From Pantoea sp. alder81 (GTDB taxonomy: Bacteria > Pseudomonadota > Gammaproteobacteria > Enterobacterales > Enterobacteriaceae), in contig NZ_JAIUDA010000001.1 of NCBI RefSeq assembly GCF_020179835.1, forward strand, positions 868,001 to 932,000: a stretch of DNA of 64,000 nucleotides. The letters are read 5' to 3'. The notes under the pieces are model-generated. The model saw only the letters and a list, made by a program, of their open reading frames with translations. It ran no database searches and had not been told where the DNA came from. This document shows positions 49,827 through 58,808 of this stretch, piece after piece (the stretch's first letter is position 1; each line of letters starts with the position of its first letter). The translations under genes were made by a program, and so were the position numbers.

Positions 49827-50942
49827 ATGGCGAAATCAGGCAAGCTGGATCGCGTTTATCTTGAATTAACCCAACGTATTCAACGTGGCGATTACGCCAG
49901 CGGTGAACGTTTGCCGACGGAAATGATGCTGTGTGCTGAGCTGAATGTTTCACGCCCAACGCTGTCTCGCGCATTGTCACGCTTGCGAGAACAGGGACTC
50001 ATCAGCAGTACCCAGGGTTCGGGTCATTACATTACCTATTCTGAACCCAGTCAGATTGCTCACCTGCCTCCCGCGATGGCGCTGGGTATTCTTTCGCCAC
50101 GCATGGAAGCCAATGAAAGTGGATTTCTGTTTGAACAGATCTTCAAATCCATTGCCGCCTTGTCTCAGCCCTTCAACTTTGATCTGGTGTGGAACGGTGT
50201 CATGACGCTGGGCACGGGAGCTTCGCGGCAGGCCATCATCAGCAAGATTGAGGGTGTGATTGAGCGCTATCAACGTAGCGGTGTGAAAGGCGTGTTCTTT
50301 ATACCCATTGAATTTCATCCCTTCGCTGCTGAAATCAATCAACTGATTCTCAGTAAACTGGAACGCGACGGCATGAGTGTGGTGCTGCTTGACAGTGACG
50401 TGGTGCGCTGGCCCGCGCGCAGCCGATGGGATTTAATTGGCATCGATAACGTCGCAGCAGGTGCCGTGATGACGCGCCATTTACTGGCCGATCGCCCTCG
50501 CCGCATTGATTTCCTTTGTGAACGTTTCTCCGCAAACACGGTTTATATGCGCATGCTTGGCTATCAACTGGCGTTGCAGGAAGCCGGCATTTCTCCCCAG
50601 CCGGAATGGCAGCATGAAGGCGAACTGAATCACGCTGATTTTATCCACCAGTTGCTGGCCAGTGGCGCGCGTGATGTGGTGTGTGCCAATGACTTTACCG
50701 CGATGAAGTTGCTATCCCTCTGCAGTCAGCAGGGAGTCAAAATCAACGTCGTGGGTTTTGATGACAATGAATATTCCGCGTTACTGGGTATCCCGTTAAC
50801 CACCTGGAAACAGCCCTTCAATGCTATTGGACATAATGCGGTGGTGGCGATGAAGCACCGTCTGGACAATCCTGAGGCCAGCCCACTCCACCTTATCGCA
50901 CAGGGTGAACTGATCGTACGTGCTTCCTGTCACGCCTGTTAG
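49827..50942 (+). CDS. GntR/LacI hybrid regulator (AraR-like)
   Basis: The product has 371 residues from ATG 49827; the frame extends to 49782 but the HTH begins directly after the chosen start. A GntR winged helix (KLDRVYLELTQRIQRGDYASGERLPTEMMLCAELNVSRPTLSRALSRLREQGLISSTQGSGHYI, about 6-68) is fused to a LacI/periplasmic-binding-type sensor (LGILSPRMEANESGFLFEQIFKSIA to VGFDDNEYSALLGIPLTTWKQPFNAIGHNAV). This arrangement is that of Bacillus AraR. The ligand should be the free sugar imported by the divergent ABC system. The two palindromes in the gap are its likely sites. No strong ribosome binding site is seen. Confidence 0.87.
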   Translation: MAKSGKLDRVYLELTQRIQRGDYASGERLPTEMMLCAELNVSRPTLSRALSRLREQGLISSTQGSGHYITYSEPSQIAHLPPAMALGILSPRMEANESGFLFEQIFKSIAALSQPFNFDLVWNGVMTLGTGASRQAIISKIEGVIERYQRSGVKGVFFIPIEFHPFAAEINQLILSKLERDGMSVVLLDSDVVRWPARSRWDLIGIDNVAAGAVMTRHLLADRPRRIDFLCERFSANTVYMRMLGYQLALQEAGISPQPEWQHEGELNHADFIHQLLASGARDVVCANDFTAMKLLSLCSQQGVKINVVGFDDNEYSALLGIPLTTWKQPFNAIGHNAVVAMKHRLDNPEASPLHLIAQGELIVRASCHAC

Positions 50943-50953
50943 CCTCCTTCTCG

Positions 50954-51694
50954 CTAAATCAGCGTTAACTCCATTGGCTGCTGGCGCAATATATCCTGAT
51001 ACACCGGAGAAAGCTGGCTATCGGTGATCACCTGCTTAAACGGCAGCGTGGGTGCCAGAGCGAAAGGGTGTATCTGACCAAATTTGGATGAATCGGTGAG
51101 CGCCACAGTGTGCGTCTGCTTTTCCATGATGGCGTTAACCACGTCGCAGCGCAGCATGTCTCGGCCGGTAAAACCGGTGATGGCATCCCAGCCGTCGATA
51201 CCGATAAAGGCTTTATGGAAGTTAAGGTGCTGGATGCACAATCTCGTCAGCGGCCCCACTACCGACTCACTGCTCTTCTGGAACAACCCGCCAAGAATGA
51301 TCACATCACCGCCCTTTTCTCGCAGCAATCCCGCGATGTAATGGCTGACGGTAATGATCGTGATATCACCGCGTTCGCTCAGCTCGCGTGCCAGCAAGGC
51401 GTTAGTACTGCCGCCTTCGATAAACACCGTCTCACCCGCATTAACCAGCGAAGCGGCGTACTCCGCCAGACGTTTTTTGACGGCAAAACGCGTTTGCATG
51501 CGTGCGCCGACATCATCGCTTTCTGGCGCCACGGCAGAACCGTGCACGCGGCGCAGAAAGCCACCCTTTTCCAGAACATTCAGATCCTGACGCACCGTCA
51601 CCTCGGAAACACCGGTGGTCTGCGCCAGTTCACTGACGCTGACGCTGCCGCGTTCGCTGACCAGTTGGATAATGTGCTGATGACGTGCGTTCAT
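50954..51694 (-). CDS. yciT: DeoR-family regulator, YciT homologue
   Basis: The product has 246 residues (E. coli YciT has 249) with many identical blocks: SVSELAQTTGVSEVTVRQDLNVLEKGGFLRRVHG (HTH, about 18-52), FIEGGSTNALLARELSERGDITIITVSHYIA, ESVVGPLTRLCIQHLNFHKAFIGIDGWDAITGFTGRDM and ALTDSSKFG. YciT is a DeoR-type repressor linked to osmotic stress or sugar-phosphate sensing in E. coli, not fully characterised. It is convergent with the GntR/LacI gene (11 bases between stops) and shares orientation with ybiU 42 bases upstream. Confidence 0.88.
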   Translation of the reverse strand: MNARHQHIIQLVSERGSVSVSELAQTTGVSEVTVRQDLNVLEKGGFLRRVHGSAVAPESDDVGARMQTRFAVKKRLAEYAASLVNAGETVFIEGGSTNALLARELSERGDITIITVSHYIAGLLREKGGDVIILGGLFQKSSESVVGPLTRLCIQHLNFHKAFIGIDGWDAITGFTGRDMLRCDVVNAIMEKQTHTVALTDSSKFGQIHPFALAPTLPFKQVITDSQLSPVYQDILRQQPMELTLI

Positions 51695-51736
51695 AGTGCC
51701 TGCTTCAATTTAAATTTTATTCAGCTTACCAGAAAC

Positions 51737-52999
51737 TTAACCCAATCCGAGACTGCGACGCCCGTTGCTGTTTAACGCGTCCAGAGTGAAACGATCGCGC
51801 CAGCTGGCTTCGTAGTCCTCTTTAGGGAAATCACCCGGTGAGGCACCGGTTGCCAGCGCCTGGGCAACCTGAGTGGCGTAGGCGGCATTCTTCTCGCACA
51901 GAGGTGCAGCCGGAATGTACATCACATTACCCCAACCTTGCTGATCCTCAACCGGTGCAACCGAATGGATGACGTCGCAGTGCCACCAGACAGAATCACC
52001 CGCTTCCATTGCTGGAATGGAACACAATCCCTCGATCAGTTCAGGATGCCACTGCTCTGTGATGGGCAGTACTTTGCCCGGCGCAACACCGCAGAGTTCA
52101 TCCTCTGGCACATCTTTCAGCAGCGGACGCAGCAACAGATACGCCATCGCTTCCGGTACTGGCACCACATGCAGCAAGCCCTGACCCAATTGCATATCTG
52201 ACAGCGCAGTCCATCCCTGGAAAGTGCGGAAGACTGAACATTTGGTGGTGGTGCCGGCCTGATATTCATTCACTTCCGTGCGATGTGCCGCATCCCAGGG
52301 ATCGTATTGATCGAATTGGTTATTGAAGATTTTACTGAACACCTGCTGATAAGCCGGCAGTAACCAGCGTTCCAGCGCGCCAGAATCGGTATGCGCACCC
52401 AGCCCTTTTGATGTGGTGCCTGGTAAGCGACGGCGAATACGATCGGGGTAGATAATGCTGACATCAGGATCGAACCAGCGCGTGCCGTTGGACTCAAATC
52501 TCCACAGGCGATTCAGGAAGGATTGGGTTTGTGCCATGGCGTCGCTCTGACGCGCCGACATCTGCGCTTCACTCCAGTAGATCGGATAGATTTCAGGGCG
52601 TGAGGCATCGAGGCTGCCAAAGAAGTTGTCACCCGGTCCCTTATAAACTTCATCAAAATCATTTTCATCAAGGTATTCCAGCATCGATGCATCCCAGCCC
52701 AGCGCCTGCTCGCGCGCAAAGGTCTGTTTCACCACCACGCAACCGCGACGACGAATATGATCCTTCACCTCTTCGGAAATACGCCCTGCGGCGATGTCCT
52801 CCCAATGTACCTGCGGCCAGGCTGTGCCATTTCGCGCTTCTTCCTCGCGTGCTGCAGCAATTTCGCTGAGGATTTTGCTCCTGACCTGCTCAAACAGCCC
52901 CTCAACATCGCCGATTTGCTCTCTGAGCACCTGTTTCATCAGGCGGATTTGCTGCTTTGCATCTTCGGGTTGTTGTACTGAGGTAAAGGATGTATTCAT
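51737..52999 (-). CDS. ybiU: DUF1479 protein YbiU, putative Fe(II)/2-oxoglutarate dioxygenase
   Basis: The product has 420 residues (E. coli YbiU has 421) from ATG 52999, with GGAG 8 bases upstream; the frame reaches back to 53068. The sequence follows YbiU closely: FDEVYKGPGDNFFG, RPEIYPIYWSEAQMSARQSD, PGTTSKGLGAHTDSGALERWLLPAY and GDSVWWHCDVIHSVAPVE. His203-x-Asp205 and a distal His (340 or 345) form the facial triad of non-haem iron dioxygenases. The substrate is unknown. It may be controlled by the adjoining YciT-like regulator. Confidence 0.93.
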   Translation of the reverse strand: MNTSFTSVQQPEDAKQQIRLMKQVLREQIGDVEGLFEQVRSKILSEIAAAREEEARNGTAWPQVHWEDIAAGRISEEVKDHIRRRGCVVVKQTFAREQALGWDASMLEYLDENDFDEVYKGPGDNFFGSLDASRPEIYPIYWSEAQMSARQSDAMAQTQSFLNRLWRFESNGTRWFDPDVSIIYPDRIRRRLPGTTSKGLGAHTDSGALERWLLPAYQQVFSKIFNNQFDQYDPWDAAHRTEVNEYQAGTTTKCSVFRTFQGWTALSDMQLGQGLLHVVPVPEAMAYLLLRPLLKDVPEDELCGVAPGKVLPITEQWHPELIEGLCSIPAMEAGDSVWWHCDVIHSVAPVEDQQGWGNVMYIPAAPLCEKNAAYATQVAQALATGASPGDFPKEDYEASWRDRFTLDALNSNGRRSLGLG

Positions 53000-53138
53000 T
53001 TTGTCGCTCCAATTGCTTCGAATGAAACTAAGTTTAGCTTCATTCATAACAATCGTTCGACATTTCACCTAACGTCAGGGCGCGATTTTATGAAATGCAT
53101 CACATTAAATCGCGACTGAGGCTTTCAAGCGTAAGTAG

Positions 53139-53157
53139 ACCGGGATGAATTCCCGGT
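53139..53157 (-). terminator. Short stem-loop between the LuxR-type gene and ybiU
   Basis: ACCGGGA (53139-53145) and TCCCGGT (53151-53157) form a perfect 7-bp stem with a 5-base loop, 54 bases beyond the LuxR-type gene stop codon. There is no T tract, so it is only a weak terminator candidate. Confidence 0.35.
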
Positions 53158-53210
53158 TAGAAAGATGTGCGATTGACCCGCGGTGTGCTGTAAGGCAATG
53201 AGCGGGCGCT

Positions 53211-53888
53211 CTATTCCAGCCAGGCGTGATAGCGTTGATGGAGTTCAGCCAGGTTTCTCACATTAAGTTTGCGCATCGCAGCCTGTTTTTGGCTGCTGAT
53301 AGTTTTAATGCTTTTATCTTTGGCAACAGCAATATCCGTGACGGTGCGGCCGCGATAAATTGAGCGGATGATCGTTCTTTCAGTAGTGGTAAGAGAGAGC
53401 ATCGCTTCTTCATACATTCTCGATGAAAATAACTGTCGAGGGGATGTATCCTTTTGCGGCGTAGCAATTTTTACTTCAAATCCCCATATCCGATGCTCAA
53501 GCACCGCGGTTACCGCATCTTCAACCTCGCGCTGACTGCTTTTTCTATTTAATATCGCTTGCACACCTGATTTTTTATATTTTTGTAACAGTCTGATATC
53601 AGAAGCACGGGTCAATATCATGACGGATGCAGTGGGTGAGTAAGATTTTATCAGCACCGAGATGACATCTGCATTTCCCACCTCGGTGTCGATAATAATA
53701 AGATCTAAATCCTTATCAATGATACTGATCTGTTCATCATGGGTTTGGATGGGGTGATGTGTCACAGAAACACCATTCAAAGTTGTCAACATGGCGCGAA
53801 TGCCGTAGTAAGTAATCGCGCTCGGCGTCATGATAGCGATGTTTTTATGTTTAATTCTACTTGTCGTTATTCTAATGGCGCTATGCAT
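53211..53888 (-). CDS. LuxR/RcsB-like response-regulator-type transcription factor
   Basis: The product has 225 residues. The N-terminal part follows a receiver fold (IIIDTEVGNADVISVLIKSYSPTASVMILTRASDIRLLQKYKKSGVQAILNRKSSQREVEDAV). At the phosphorylation strand it reads DTEV, and the upstream acidic pair is not evident (NIAIMTPSAITYYGI instead), so it may work without phosphorylation. The C-terminal HTH LTTTERTIIRSIYRGRTVTDIAVAKDKSIKTISSQKQAAMRKLNVRNLAELHQRYHAWLE (about 165-225) is of LuxR/FimZ/RcsB type. GAGGAATATT precedes the ATG. Base composition is AT-rich. It is divergent from the ToxR-like gene across about 290 bp without other genes. Confidence 0.82.
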   Translation of the reverse strand: MHSAIRITTSRIKHKNIAIMTPSAITYYGIRAMLTTLNGVSVTHHPIQTHDEQISIIDKDLDLIIIDTEVGNADVISVLIKSYSPTASVMILTRASDIRLLQKYKKSGVQAILNRKSSQREVEDAVTAVLEHRIWGFEVKIATPQKDTSPRQLFSSRMYEEAMLSLTTTERTIIRSIYRGRTVTDIAVAKDKSIKTISSQKQAAMRKLNVRNLAELHQRYHAWLE

Positions 53889-54178
53889 AGTTAATATTCC
53901 TCAATTGTAATCACACCCACATCTCATTATTACAGATTCATCTGAACGATATTAAATCATGCCATGCGATTAATCTGATGCGCATATTATTCGCCTGATT
54001 AAAGGCTTTCAATATGCTGGCGAAAATGTCACTTAAAAGTCACCGCAATTCATATTATTATGTTATAAATCATCATGATAAACCTGTGACAAAGCTGTTA
54101 CCTACCTGATTAACATCCTCTACATGCCCTTTTTTCAGACCGTGTTATAATCAGCTCAATGTAAAGTGCGCCTTGGCG

Positions 54179-54970
54179 ATGCGCTGCGGGGATAGAGCAG
54201 AAGTGACAATTATTTTTTTTACCGATACCGGTCTGATCAGGCTGGGAGATAAAGAGATTATCCTTAGCAGGCAAAGTAAAAGTTGCCTGATGTACCTGTG
54301 TGAGCATGAAGGCAATATTGTCTCCAAAGAAGCATTGCATGATGCCTGCTGGAAAAATCATGGTGCTGTAGTCTCCGATAATACCGTGCGGCAAACTCTC
54401 TTTCGCATCCGAAAATCACTGGCATCGCTGGATATTGAAGAAGAGATCCTCGAAACACTGGGATACATGGGCTATCGCTTAAAACCCAATTGCATCACGC
54501 TGATTTCCGACTCGCAGAGTTATTTATTACCAGAACCTCACAGCACCGATAATGAATACAGCGGAGCCTCAGAGTTATCTGCTCCAACCGCACCGATATC
54601 AGACCTAAAGAAGAAATCGTTTAAAATAAGATTAATTCTTATTACGCTAGGTATTTCCTGCCTGTTTTTTATAGCGGGCGCCCTGCTTCGCGGCCAACAA
54701 TTGATTCATCCATTGAGTTATGGTGAACCACTCCAGCTGAATGGACACACTTTGCTGTTTTCACAGTATGTGGAAAATGACAAAACAGAGTCGGCAACAC
54801 GCGTTAATTACTGGCTCAGCAAAATGCAGGTCTCGCTTACCCCGCAAAGCAAAATCTATATTAATGCCGATCGTGGCAACTCTATTAATTTCTTTGTGTG
54901 CGATGGCGAACTTGAACTGAAGACGACCACTTGCCAAACATTTGCGGTTATCGGGAGGAACCATCCATGA
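54179..54970 (+). CDS. ToxR/CadC-like membrane-anchored transcription regulator
   Basis: The product has about 263 residues. An OmpR-type winged helix (about 20-100: LIRLGDKEIILSRQSKSCLMYLCEHEGNIVSKEALHDACWKNHGAVVSDNTVRQTLFRIRKSL) is followed by a linker, one membrane helix (IRLILITLGISCLFFIAGALL) and a periplasmic domain of about 85 residues with two Cys. It should sense a periplasmic signal and act on DNA from the membrane. The start is unclear: ATG 54179 lacks a ribosome binding site, and GTG 54203 is an alternative. Its stop overlaps the start of the FidL-like gene by 4 bases (ATGA). Confidence 0.8.
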   Translation: MRCGDRAEVTIIFFTDTGLIRLGDKEIILSRQSKSCLMYLCEHEGNIVSKEALHDACWKNHGAVVSDNTVRQTLFRIRKSLASLDIEEEILETLGYMGYRLKPNCITLISDSQSYLLPEPHSTDNEYSGASELSAPTAPISDLKKKSFKIRLILITLGISCLFFIAGALLRGQQLIHPLSYGEPLQLNGHTLLFSQYVENDKTESATRVNYWLSKMQVSLTPQSKIYINADRGNSINFFVCDGELELKTTTCQTFAVIGRNHP

Positions 54971-55446
54971 AAATCGCTGTTTCTGCGGCATGCTGTTTGT
55001 TGGCGTTGTTCCTTGGCTGGTTTTCACTGCCCTACTTTGTTCGGCCATTATCTGGCGATTGCCGGGCCGAGACCTATATCATTTACGATGAACCTGACCG
55101 GACCGTGATAAGCCATGGCTATTGGGATATTTTGAGCGGCAGTCGTGAAGGTCATTTAAATGCTTATCTGGCATTTATGTCGCCGCAGGGAGTTGAAAGC
55201 AGGATTAACGTTGATCGCACCGTGAACCTTGATTATGACTACCACCCCGATTCGTTCACGGTATCCACTCGCAAATCTTTTCGCATTGCGGGTCCCGATA
55301 CACAGGATCCCGCCGTCGGGAAATATATTGATCCGCTGGCTGACGAGAATTTCACTGCCCGCATCTACCTGTTTAAAGTGGGCAATCAGATTATCTCAGG
55401 CTTCCATTACCGGCCGCTCAACCGCTGTATGAAACCTGGGTTTTGA
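54967..55446 (+). CDS. FidL-like periplasmic/inner-membrane partner protein
   Basis: The product has 159 residues from ATG 54967, with GGAGGA 9 bases upstream. An N-terminal signal anchor (MKIAVSAACCLLALFLGWFSLPYFV) precedes a beta-rich periplasmic domain with CRAETYIIYDEPDRTVISHGYWDILSGSREGHLNAYLAF and two further blocks. FidL-like proteins are encoded beside ToxR-like regulators, as fidL is beside marT in Salmonella pathogenicity island 3. By analogy with ToxS it may modulate its coupled regulator. Family assignment is by recollection of the pattern and needs a profile search. Confidence 0.68.
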   Translation: MKIAVSAACCLLALFLGWFSLPYFVRPLSGDCRAETYIIYDEPDRTVISHGYWDILSGSREGHLNAYLAFMSPQGVESRINVDRTVNLDYDYHPDSFTVSTRKSFRIAGPDTQDPAVGKYIDPLADENFTARIYLFKVGNQIISGFHYRPLNRCMKPGF

Positions 55447-55466
55447 GGCGGTGAATGACCGCCAAA

Positions 55467-55616
55467 TCATTTGTTCTGATACAGGTCCCAGCGGTTGCCG
55501 TAGAGATCCTCGAAGACCACCACCGTGCCATACTCCTCTTCACGGGGTTCAATCGCGCGGTCATAATCATCCACCACGATAGCGATATATCCCATACAAC
55601 GCTTTTGTGTTCTCAC
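55467..55616 (-). pseudogene. VOC/glyoxalase-like gene with a large internal deletion
   Basis: Only 49 codons remain, from GTG 55616 with a very good AGGAG 6 bases upstream. The product joins the usual N-terminus (RTQKRCMGYIAIVVDDYDRAIE) directly to the usual C-terminus (PREEEYGTVVVFEDLYGNRWDLYQ) of a glyoxalase-like family whose members have about 125 residues. About 75 codons of the middle are absent and the frame is kept. One metal ligand region and most of the fold are lost, so the protein cannot be functional in the usual way. It is convergent with the FidL-like gene. Confidence 0.75.
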
Positions 55617-55688
55617 GCTTATCTCCTTAATATTCTGGACGGAATAACCTGATACCAGAATAAACCACAATAACGCAAGGAGCGTTGC

Positions 55689-56321
55689 ATGCCGGAACTG
55701 TCGAGTTGGTTTGCCTTTGCATTGGTGGCATTGGGATTGGTGCTCACTCCCGGCCCCAATATGATCTACCTGGTTTCGCGTTCGCTGTGCCAGGGAAAGC
55801 GGGCGGGATATATCTCCCTTGGCGGCGTCGCGTTAGGTTTTGTGTTTTATATGCTGTGCGCGGCGCTCGGTATCACAGCGTGGCTATTGGCTGTCCCCTG
55901 GGCCTATGACGCGTTGCGTTTCGGCGGCGCATTCTATTTGCTGTATCTTGCGTGGCAGGCACTTAAGCCCGGTGGACGCTCGCCTTTCGCGGTTCGCGAT
56001 CTCCCCGCCGACAATCCGCGTAAACTGTTCACCATGGGTTTCCTCACTAACCTCGCAAACCCGAAAATCGCCATGATGTTTCTGTCGCTGTTGCCGCAGT
56101 TTATCAGTCCGAATCACGGCAGCGTGCTGCTGCAGTCGCTGGTATTGGGCGTCACCCAAATTGTGATTAGCCTGACGGTGAATGCGATTTTCATTACCAC
56201 CGCCGGTCAGGTCTCCACATTTTTACTGGCGCGACCCAGCTGGCAACGTATGCAGCGCTGGCTGATGGGAACGGTGTTGGCAGGAATGGCCGTCAAACTC
56301 GCACTGGATGCACGAAAGTAA
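55689..56321 (+). CDS. LysE/RhtB-family amino acid exporter
   Basis: The product has 210 residues and six predicted helices. FALVALGLVLTPGPNMIYLVSRSLCQGKRAGYISLGGVALG (about 8-48) contains the TPGPN motif of the family. NPRKLFTMGFLTNLANPKIAMMFLSLLPQFI (about 108-138) includes the conserved NPK. The family exports amino acids or homoserine lactones; the substrate of this member is not defined. AGGAG lies 8 bases before the ATG. It stands alone, with a small GC-rich hairpin (about 56337-56357) before the convergent beta-lactamase stop. Confidence 0.9.
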   Translation: MPELSSWFAFALVALGLVLTPGPNMIYLVSRSLCQGKRAGYISLGGVALGFVFYMLCAALGITAWLLAVPWAYDALRFGGAFYLLYLAWQALKPGGRSPFAVRDLPADNPRKLFTMGFLTNLANPKIAMMFLSLLPQFISPNHGSVLLQSLVLGVTQIVISLTVNAIFITTAGQVSTFLLARPSWQRMQRWLMGTVLAGMAVKLALDARK

Positions 56322-56364
56322 CCGGCCATTTAATCGGGGGCGACGAGGTGCGCCCCGCCGTCAG

Positions 56365-57483
56365 TTACTGACCCAGCGCCTGAATAATTTTGTCCGCTGC
56401 GATGACACGATCGTCATTCGGGAACCATTTATTCGCCAGCATAATCACCGCAATTTTCTGCGACGGAATAAACACTGCGTAGGTCGAGAAGCCATTGGTC
56501 GATCCGGTTTTGTTATACCAAGCCTGGTGCGGTGCGGCCTGCGGTGGCGAGATCAATGTGGCCGACATCCCTTTCATGATGCGCTGACCGCTGTTGCCCT
56601 CCACCAACTGCTGCGATGAAACAGGCAGCGGATAGTATTCCCACATCATCGCCTGCGTAAAAGCTTCGGTTTTGTAGTAGCCCTGATGCGTGGTGGCAAT
56701 CGCCTGCTGCCACTCCGCCGCAACCTTCTGTTCATCCAGTTGAATCGCCAGCCAGCGAATCAAGTCAGCGGATGTCGATTTCAGTCCATAGGATTCCGCG
56801 TCCAACGGGCCTGGCGTCACACGCACCGGCTTGTCTTGCTTGTTATAGCCTTGCGCATATTGACCCATGGCTGATGCAGGCACCTGAACATAGGTGTGAC
56901 GCATGCCCATCGCAGGCAGCAATTGCTGTTCCATTGCGCTAATAAACGGCTGATGCAAACTTTTGGCAGCGATCATGCCCAGCATGCCAATTCCTAAGTT
57001 GGAGTAGACACGCTGTGTGCCTGGTTGAGCCTGTGGCTGCCAGTGTTTGTACCAGTTCATCAGTTCCTGCTGATTGGTCACATCGTCTGGCACAAACAGC
57101 GGCGTGCCCGAAGTGTGCGTGGCGAGATTGAGCAGGGAAACCTGATCAAAAGCGCTGCCCTGCAGTTCCGGCAACCATGTGCTGGCTTTATCACTAAACT
57201 GCAGTTTTTTCTGCTGAGCCGCATAGCTCGCTAAGGTAGCGGTAAAGGTTTTACTCAGCGACCCGATTTCAAACATGGTTTGCGCGGTGATCGGTTGCTG
57301 AGTCTCTTTGGATGCTACACCGTAGTTGTAAAATTCGGTTTTTCCATCGTGCAAGATGGCCACCGCCATGCCCGGAATCTGATATTGCTGCATCAAGGGT
57401 TTGATAATGGCGTCGGGCGAAGTGGTTTGTGCGAGGACACTGGTGCTCGCCAAAAGCGTGAGCGCGGTAAGGGATAAACGCAT
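56365..57483 (-). CDS. ampC: Class C (AmpC-type) serine beta-lactamase
   Basis: The product has 372 residues from ATG 57483 (AAGGAA 8 bases upstream); the frame extends to 57543. A signal peptide ([18 protein letters not shown]) directs it to the periplasm. The active-site motifs are complete: Ser75-Leu-Ser-Lys78, Tyr160-Ser-Asn162 and Lys324-Thr-Gly326 ([11 protein letters not shown]). It hydrolyses beta-lactams, typically cephalosporins. A divergent ampR gene, normal for inducible AmpC, is absent; the next gene upstream codes for an ABC binding protein. Expression is therefore likely low and constitutive, or controlled differently. Confidence 0.9.
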   Translation of the reverse strand: MRLSLTALTLLASTSVLAQTTSPDAIIKPLMQQYQIPGMAVAILHDGKTEFYNYGVASKETQQPITAQTMFEIGSLSKTFTATLASYAAQQKKLQFSDKASTWLPELQGSAFDQVSLLNLATHTSGTPLFVPDDVTNQQELMNWYKHWQPQAQPGTQRVYSNLGIGMLGMIAAKSLHQPFISAMEQQLLPAMGMRHTYVQVPASAMGQYAQGYNKQDKPVRVTPGPLDAESYGLKSTSADLIRWLAIQLDEQKVAAEWQQAIATTHQGYYKTEAFTQAMMWEYYPLPVSSQQLVEGNSGQRIMKGMSATLISPPQAAPHQAWYNKTGSTNGFSTYAVFIPSQKIAVIMLANKWFPNDDRVIAADKIIQALGQ

Positions 57484-57656
57484 GAAAATTCCTTTTCTTT
57501 CAGTTAGCCACAATTTCAGCGCGTGATTATAAAATCCCGCCACGGTTTCACCTAACCAAATGTCCTGCTATCCGCGGGAAAGTGAAGGCGATCACAACCG
57601 AGAAACATTTCATTAACCATTAATTGATCTTTTTTCCGCCAGCTTTTATAGCTTAT

Positions 57657-57688
57657 GAAAATTATTTCAATCATCAGAAATAATTTTC
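57657..57688. promoter_or_regulatory. Perfect 12-bp inverted repeat upstream of the third ABC importer
   Basis: GAAAATTATTTC (57657-57668) and GAAATAATTTTC (57677-57688) are perfect reverse complements with an 8-base centre. The repeat ends 81 bases before the binding-protein ATG in the 286-bp divergent gap to ampC. It is AT-rich, which suits an operator better than a terminator; the SorC-type regulator of the operon is the obvious candidate ligand. Confidence 0.6.
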
Positions 57689-57769
57689 AAAGTGAACCCC
57701 GGCTCGTTTTTCCGCGTTAAGTCGTCACGGCTGAGCCCCCAAAATTCAGCGCCTGCTCCGGGGAAAAAT

Positions 57770-58798
57770 ATGAAAAAAATCGCCATCCTTCTGGCTAGCC
57801 TTACGTTTGCCAGTACATTCGCCAGCACCGCACGTGCCGCCGATGAATCACCACAGTTCCGCTGCAAACCCGGCGAAACCTACTACATGAACGTCATGGT
57901 CACCGGGGTTGAATACTGGTTTCCGGTGTACGAGATGTTTAAACAAGCTGCGCATCAATTGGGCTGTAAAACCGTTTATGGTGGTACACCCGCTTATGAC
58001 GTCAACCAGCAGTTAGCCAGTTTCGAACAGATTCTGGCGCAGAAACCCGCCGGGATTTTCCTCCATCCGATGAACCCCGACCCGTTTATCGAACCGATTA
58101 ATCGTGCGGCAGAGATGGGCATTCCGGTGGTCACGTTCGCTGCCGACTCTCCCAACAGCAAGCGCGTCGCTTACATCACCTCAGACAATTTCCGTGAAGG
58201 TAAAGCCGCCGCCGATGAATTGGGTAAAGCCATGGGCAAAGGCGCTGAGTATGCCGTACTGGAGAACCCGGGCCAGGACAATCATGATCGTCGTGTTACG
58301 GCTTTCATTAATGAGATGAAAGCCGCGTTTCCTGATAGCAAGCTTGTCGCGCGTGCCGCCACCAATCAGGACCCGTCTAAAGCCTACAATGCAGTGTTGT
58401 CGATGTTGCAAGCGAATCCCAATCTGAAAGGCATCTTCATGCCCGAAGCGAGTTCCGCCATTGGTGCCGCTCAAGCGGTGGTGGAGAACGGTGGCAAAGT
58501 GAAAGTGATGACTGTAGATGTCAATGCCAAAGTGCTGGACATGATCAAAAGCGGCGAAGTGTTTGGTGCCATCAACCCCAATCAGGGCATACAGGGCTAT
58601 ATGGGCTTTATGACTCTGTTTCTCGCAGCACATCCCGAGTTAATCGACCCAATGAACGATGCCAAACGCAACGGCCTAAATCCCTTCTCGTTCCCAATCC
58701 TCGACAATGGTTATGCCGTGGTGACCAAAGAAAATGCCGATGATTTCCGCTGGGACCGTTACCTGAAACGTCGTGGAACCAAAGGCATCAACGAGTAA
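57770..58798 (+). CDS. Third sugar/polyol ABC importer, substrate-binding protein
   Basis: The product has 342 residues from ATG 57770 (GGGGAAAAAT upstream; the frame extends to 57692). A signal peptide (MKKIAILLASLTFASTFASTARA) precedes a type I binding fold: YYMNVMVTGVEYWFPVYEMFKQAAHQLGC, PAGIFLHPMNPDPFIEPINRAAEMGIPVVTF and GIFMPEASSAIGAAQAVVENGGKVKVMTVD. It carries an unusual pair of Cys residues near positions 34 and 69 of the precursor that may form a disulfide. It starts an operon with its ATPase, permease, a SorC regulator and a GlpD-like enzyme. A polyol ligand is inferred from the last of these. Confidence 0.87.
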   Translation: MKKIAILLASLTFASTFASTARAADESPQFRCKPGETYYMNVMVTGVEYWFPVYEMFKQAAHQLGCKTVYGGTPAYDVNQQLASFEQILAQKPAGIFLHPMNPDPFIEPINRAAEMGIPVVTFAADSPNSKRVAYITSDNFREGKAAADELGKAMGKGAEYAVLENPGQDNHDRRVTAFINEMKAAFPDSKLVARAATNQDPSKAYNAVLSMLQANPNLKGIFMPEASSAIGAAQAVVENGGKVKVMTVDVNAKVLDMIKSGEVFGAINPNQGIQGYMGFMTLFLAAHPELIDPMNDAKRNGLNPFSFPILDNGYAVVTKENADDFRWDRYLKRRGTKGINE

Positions 58799-58808
58799 GG
58801 GGATGATG

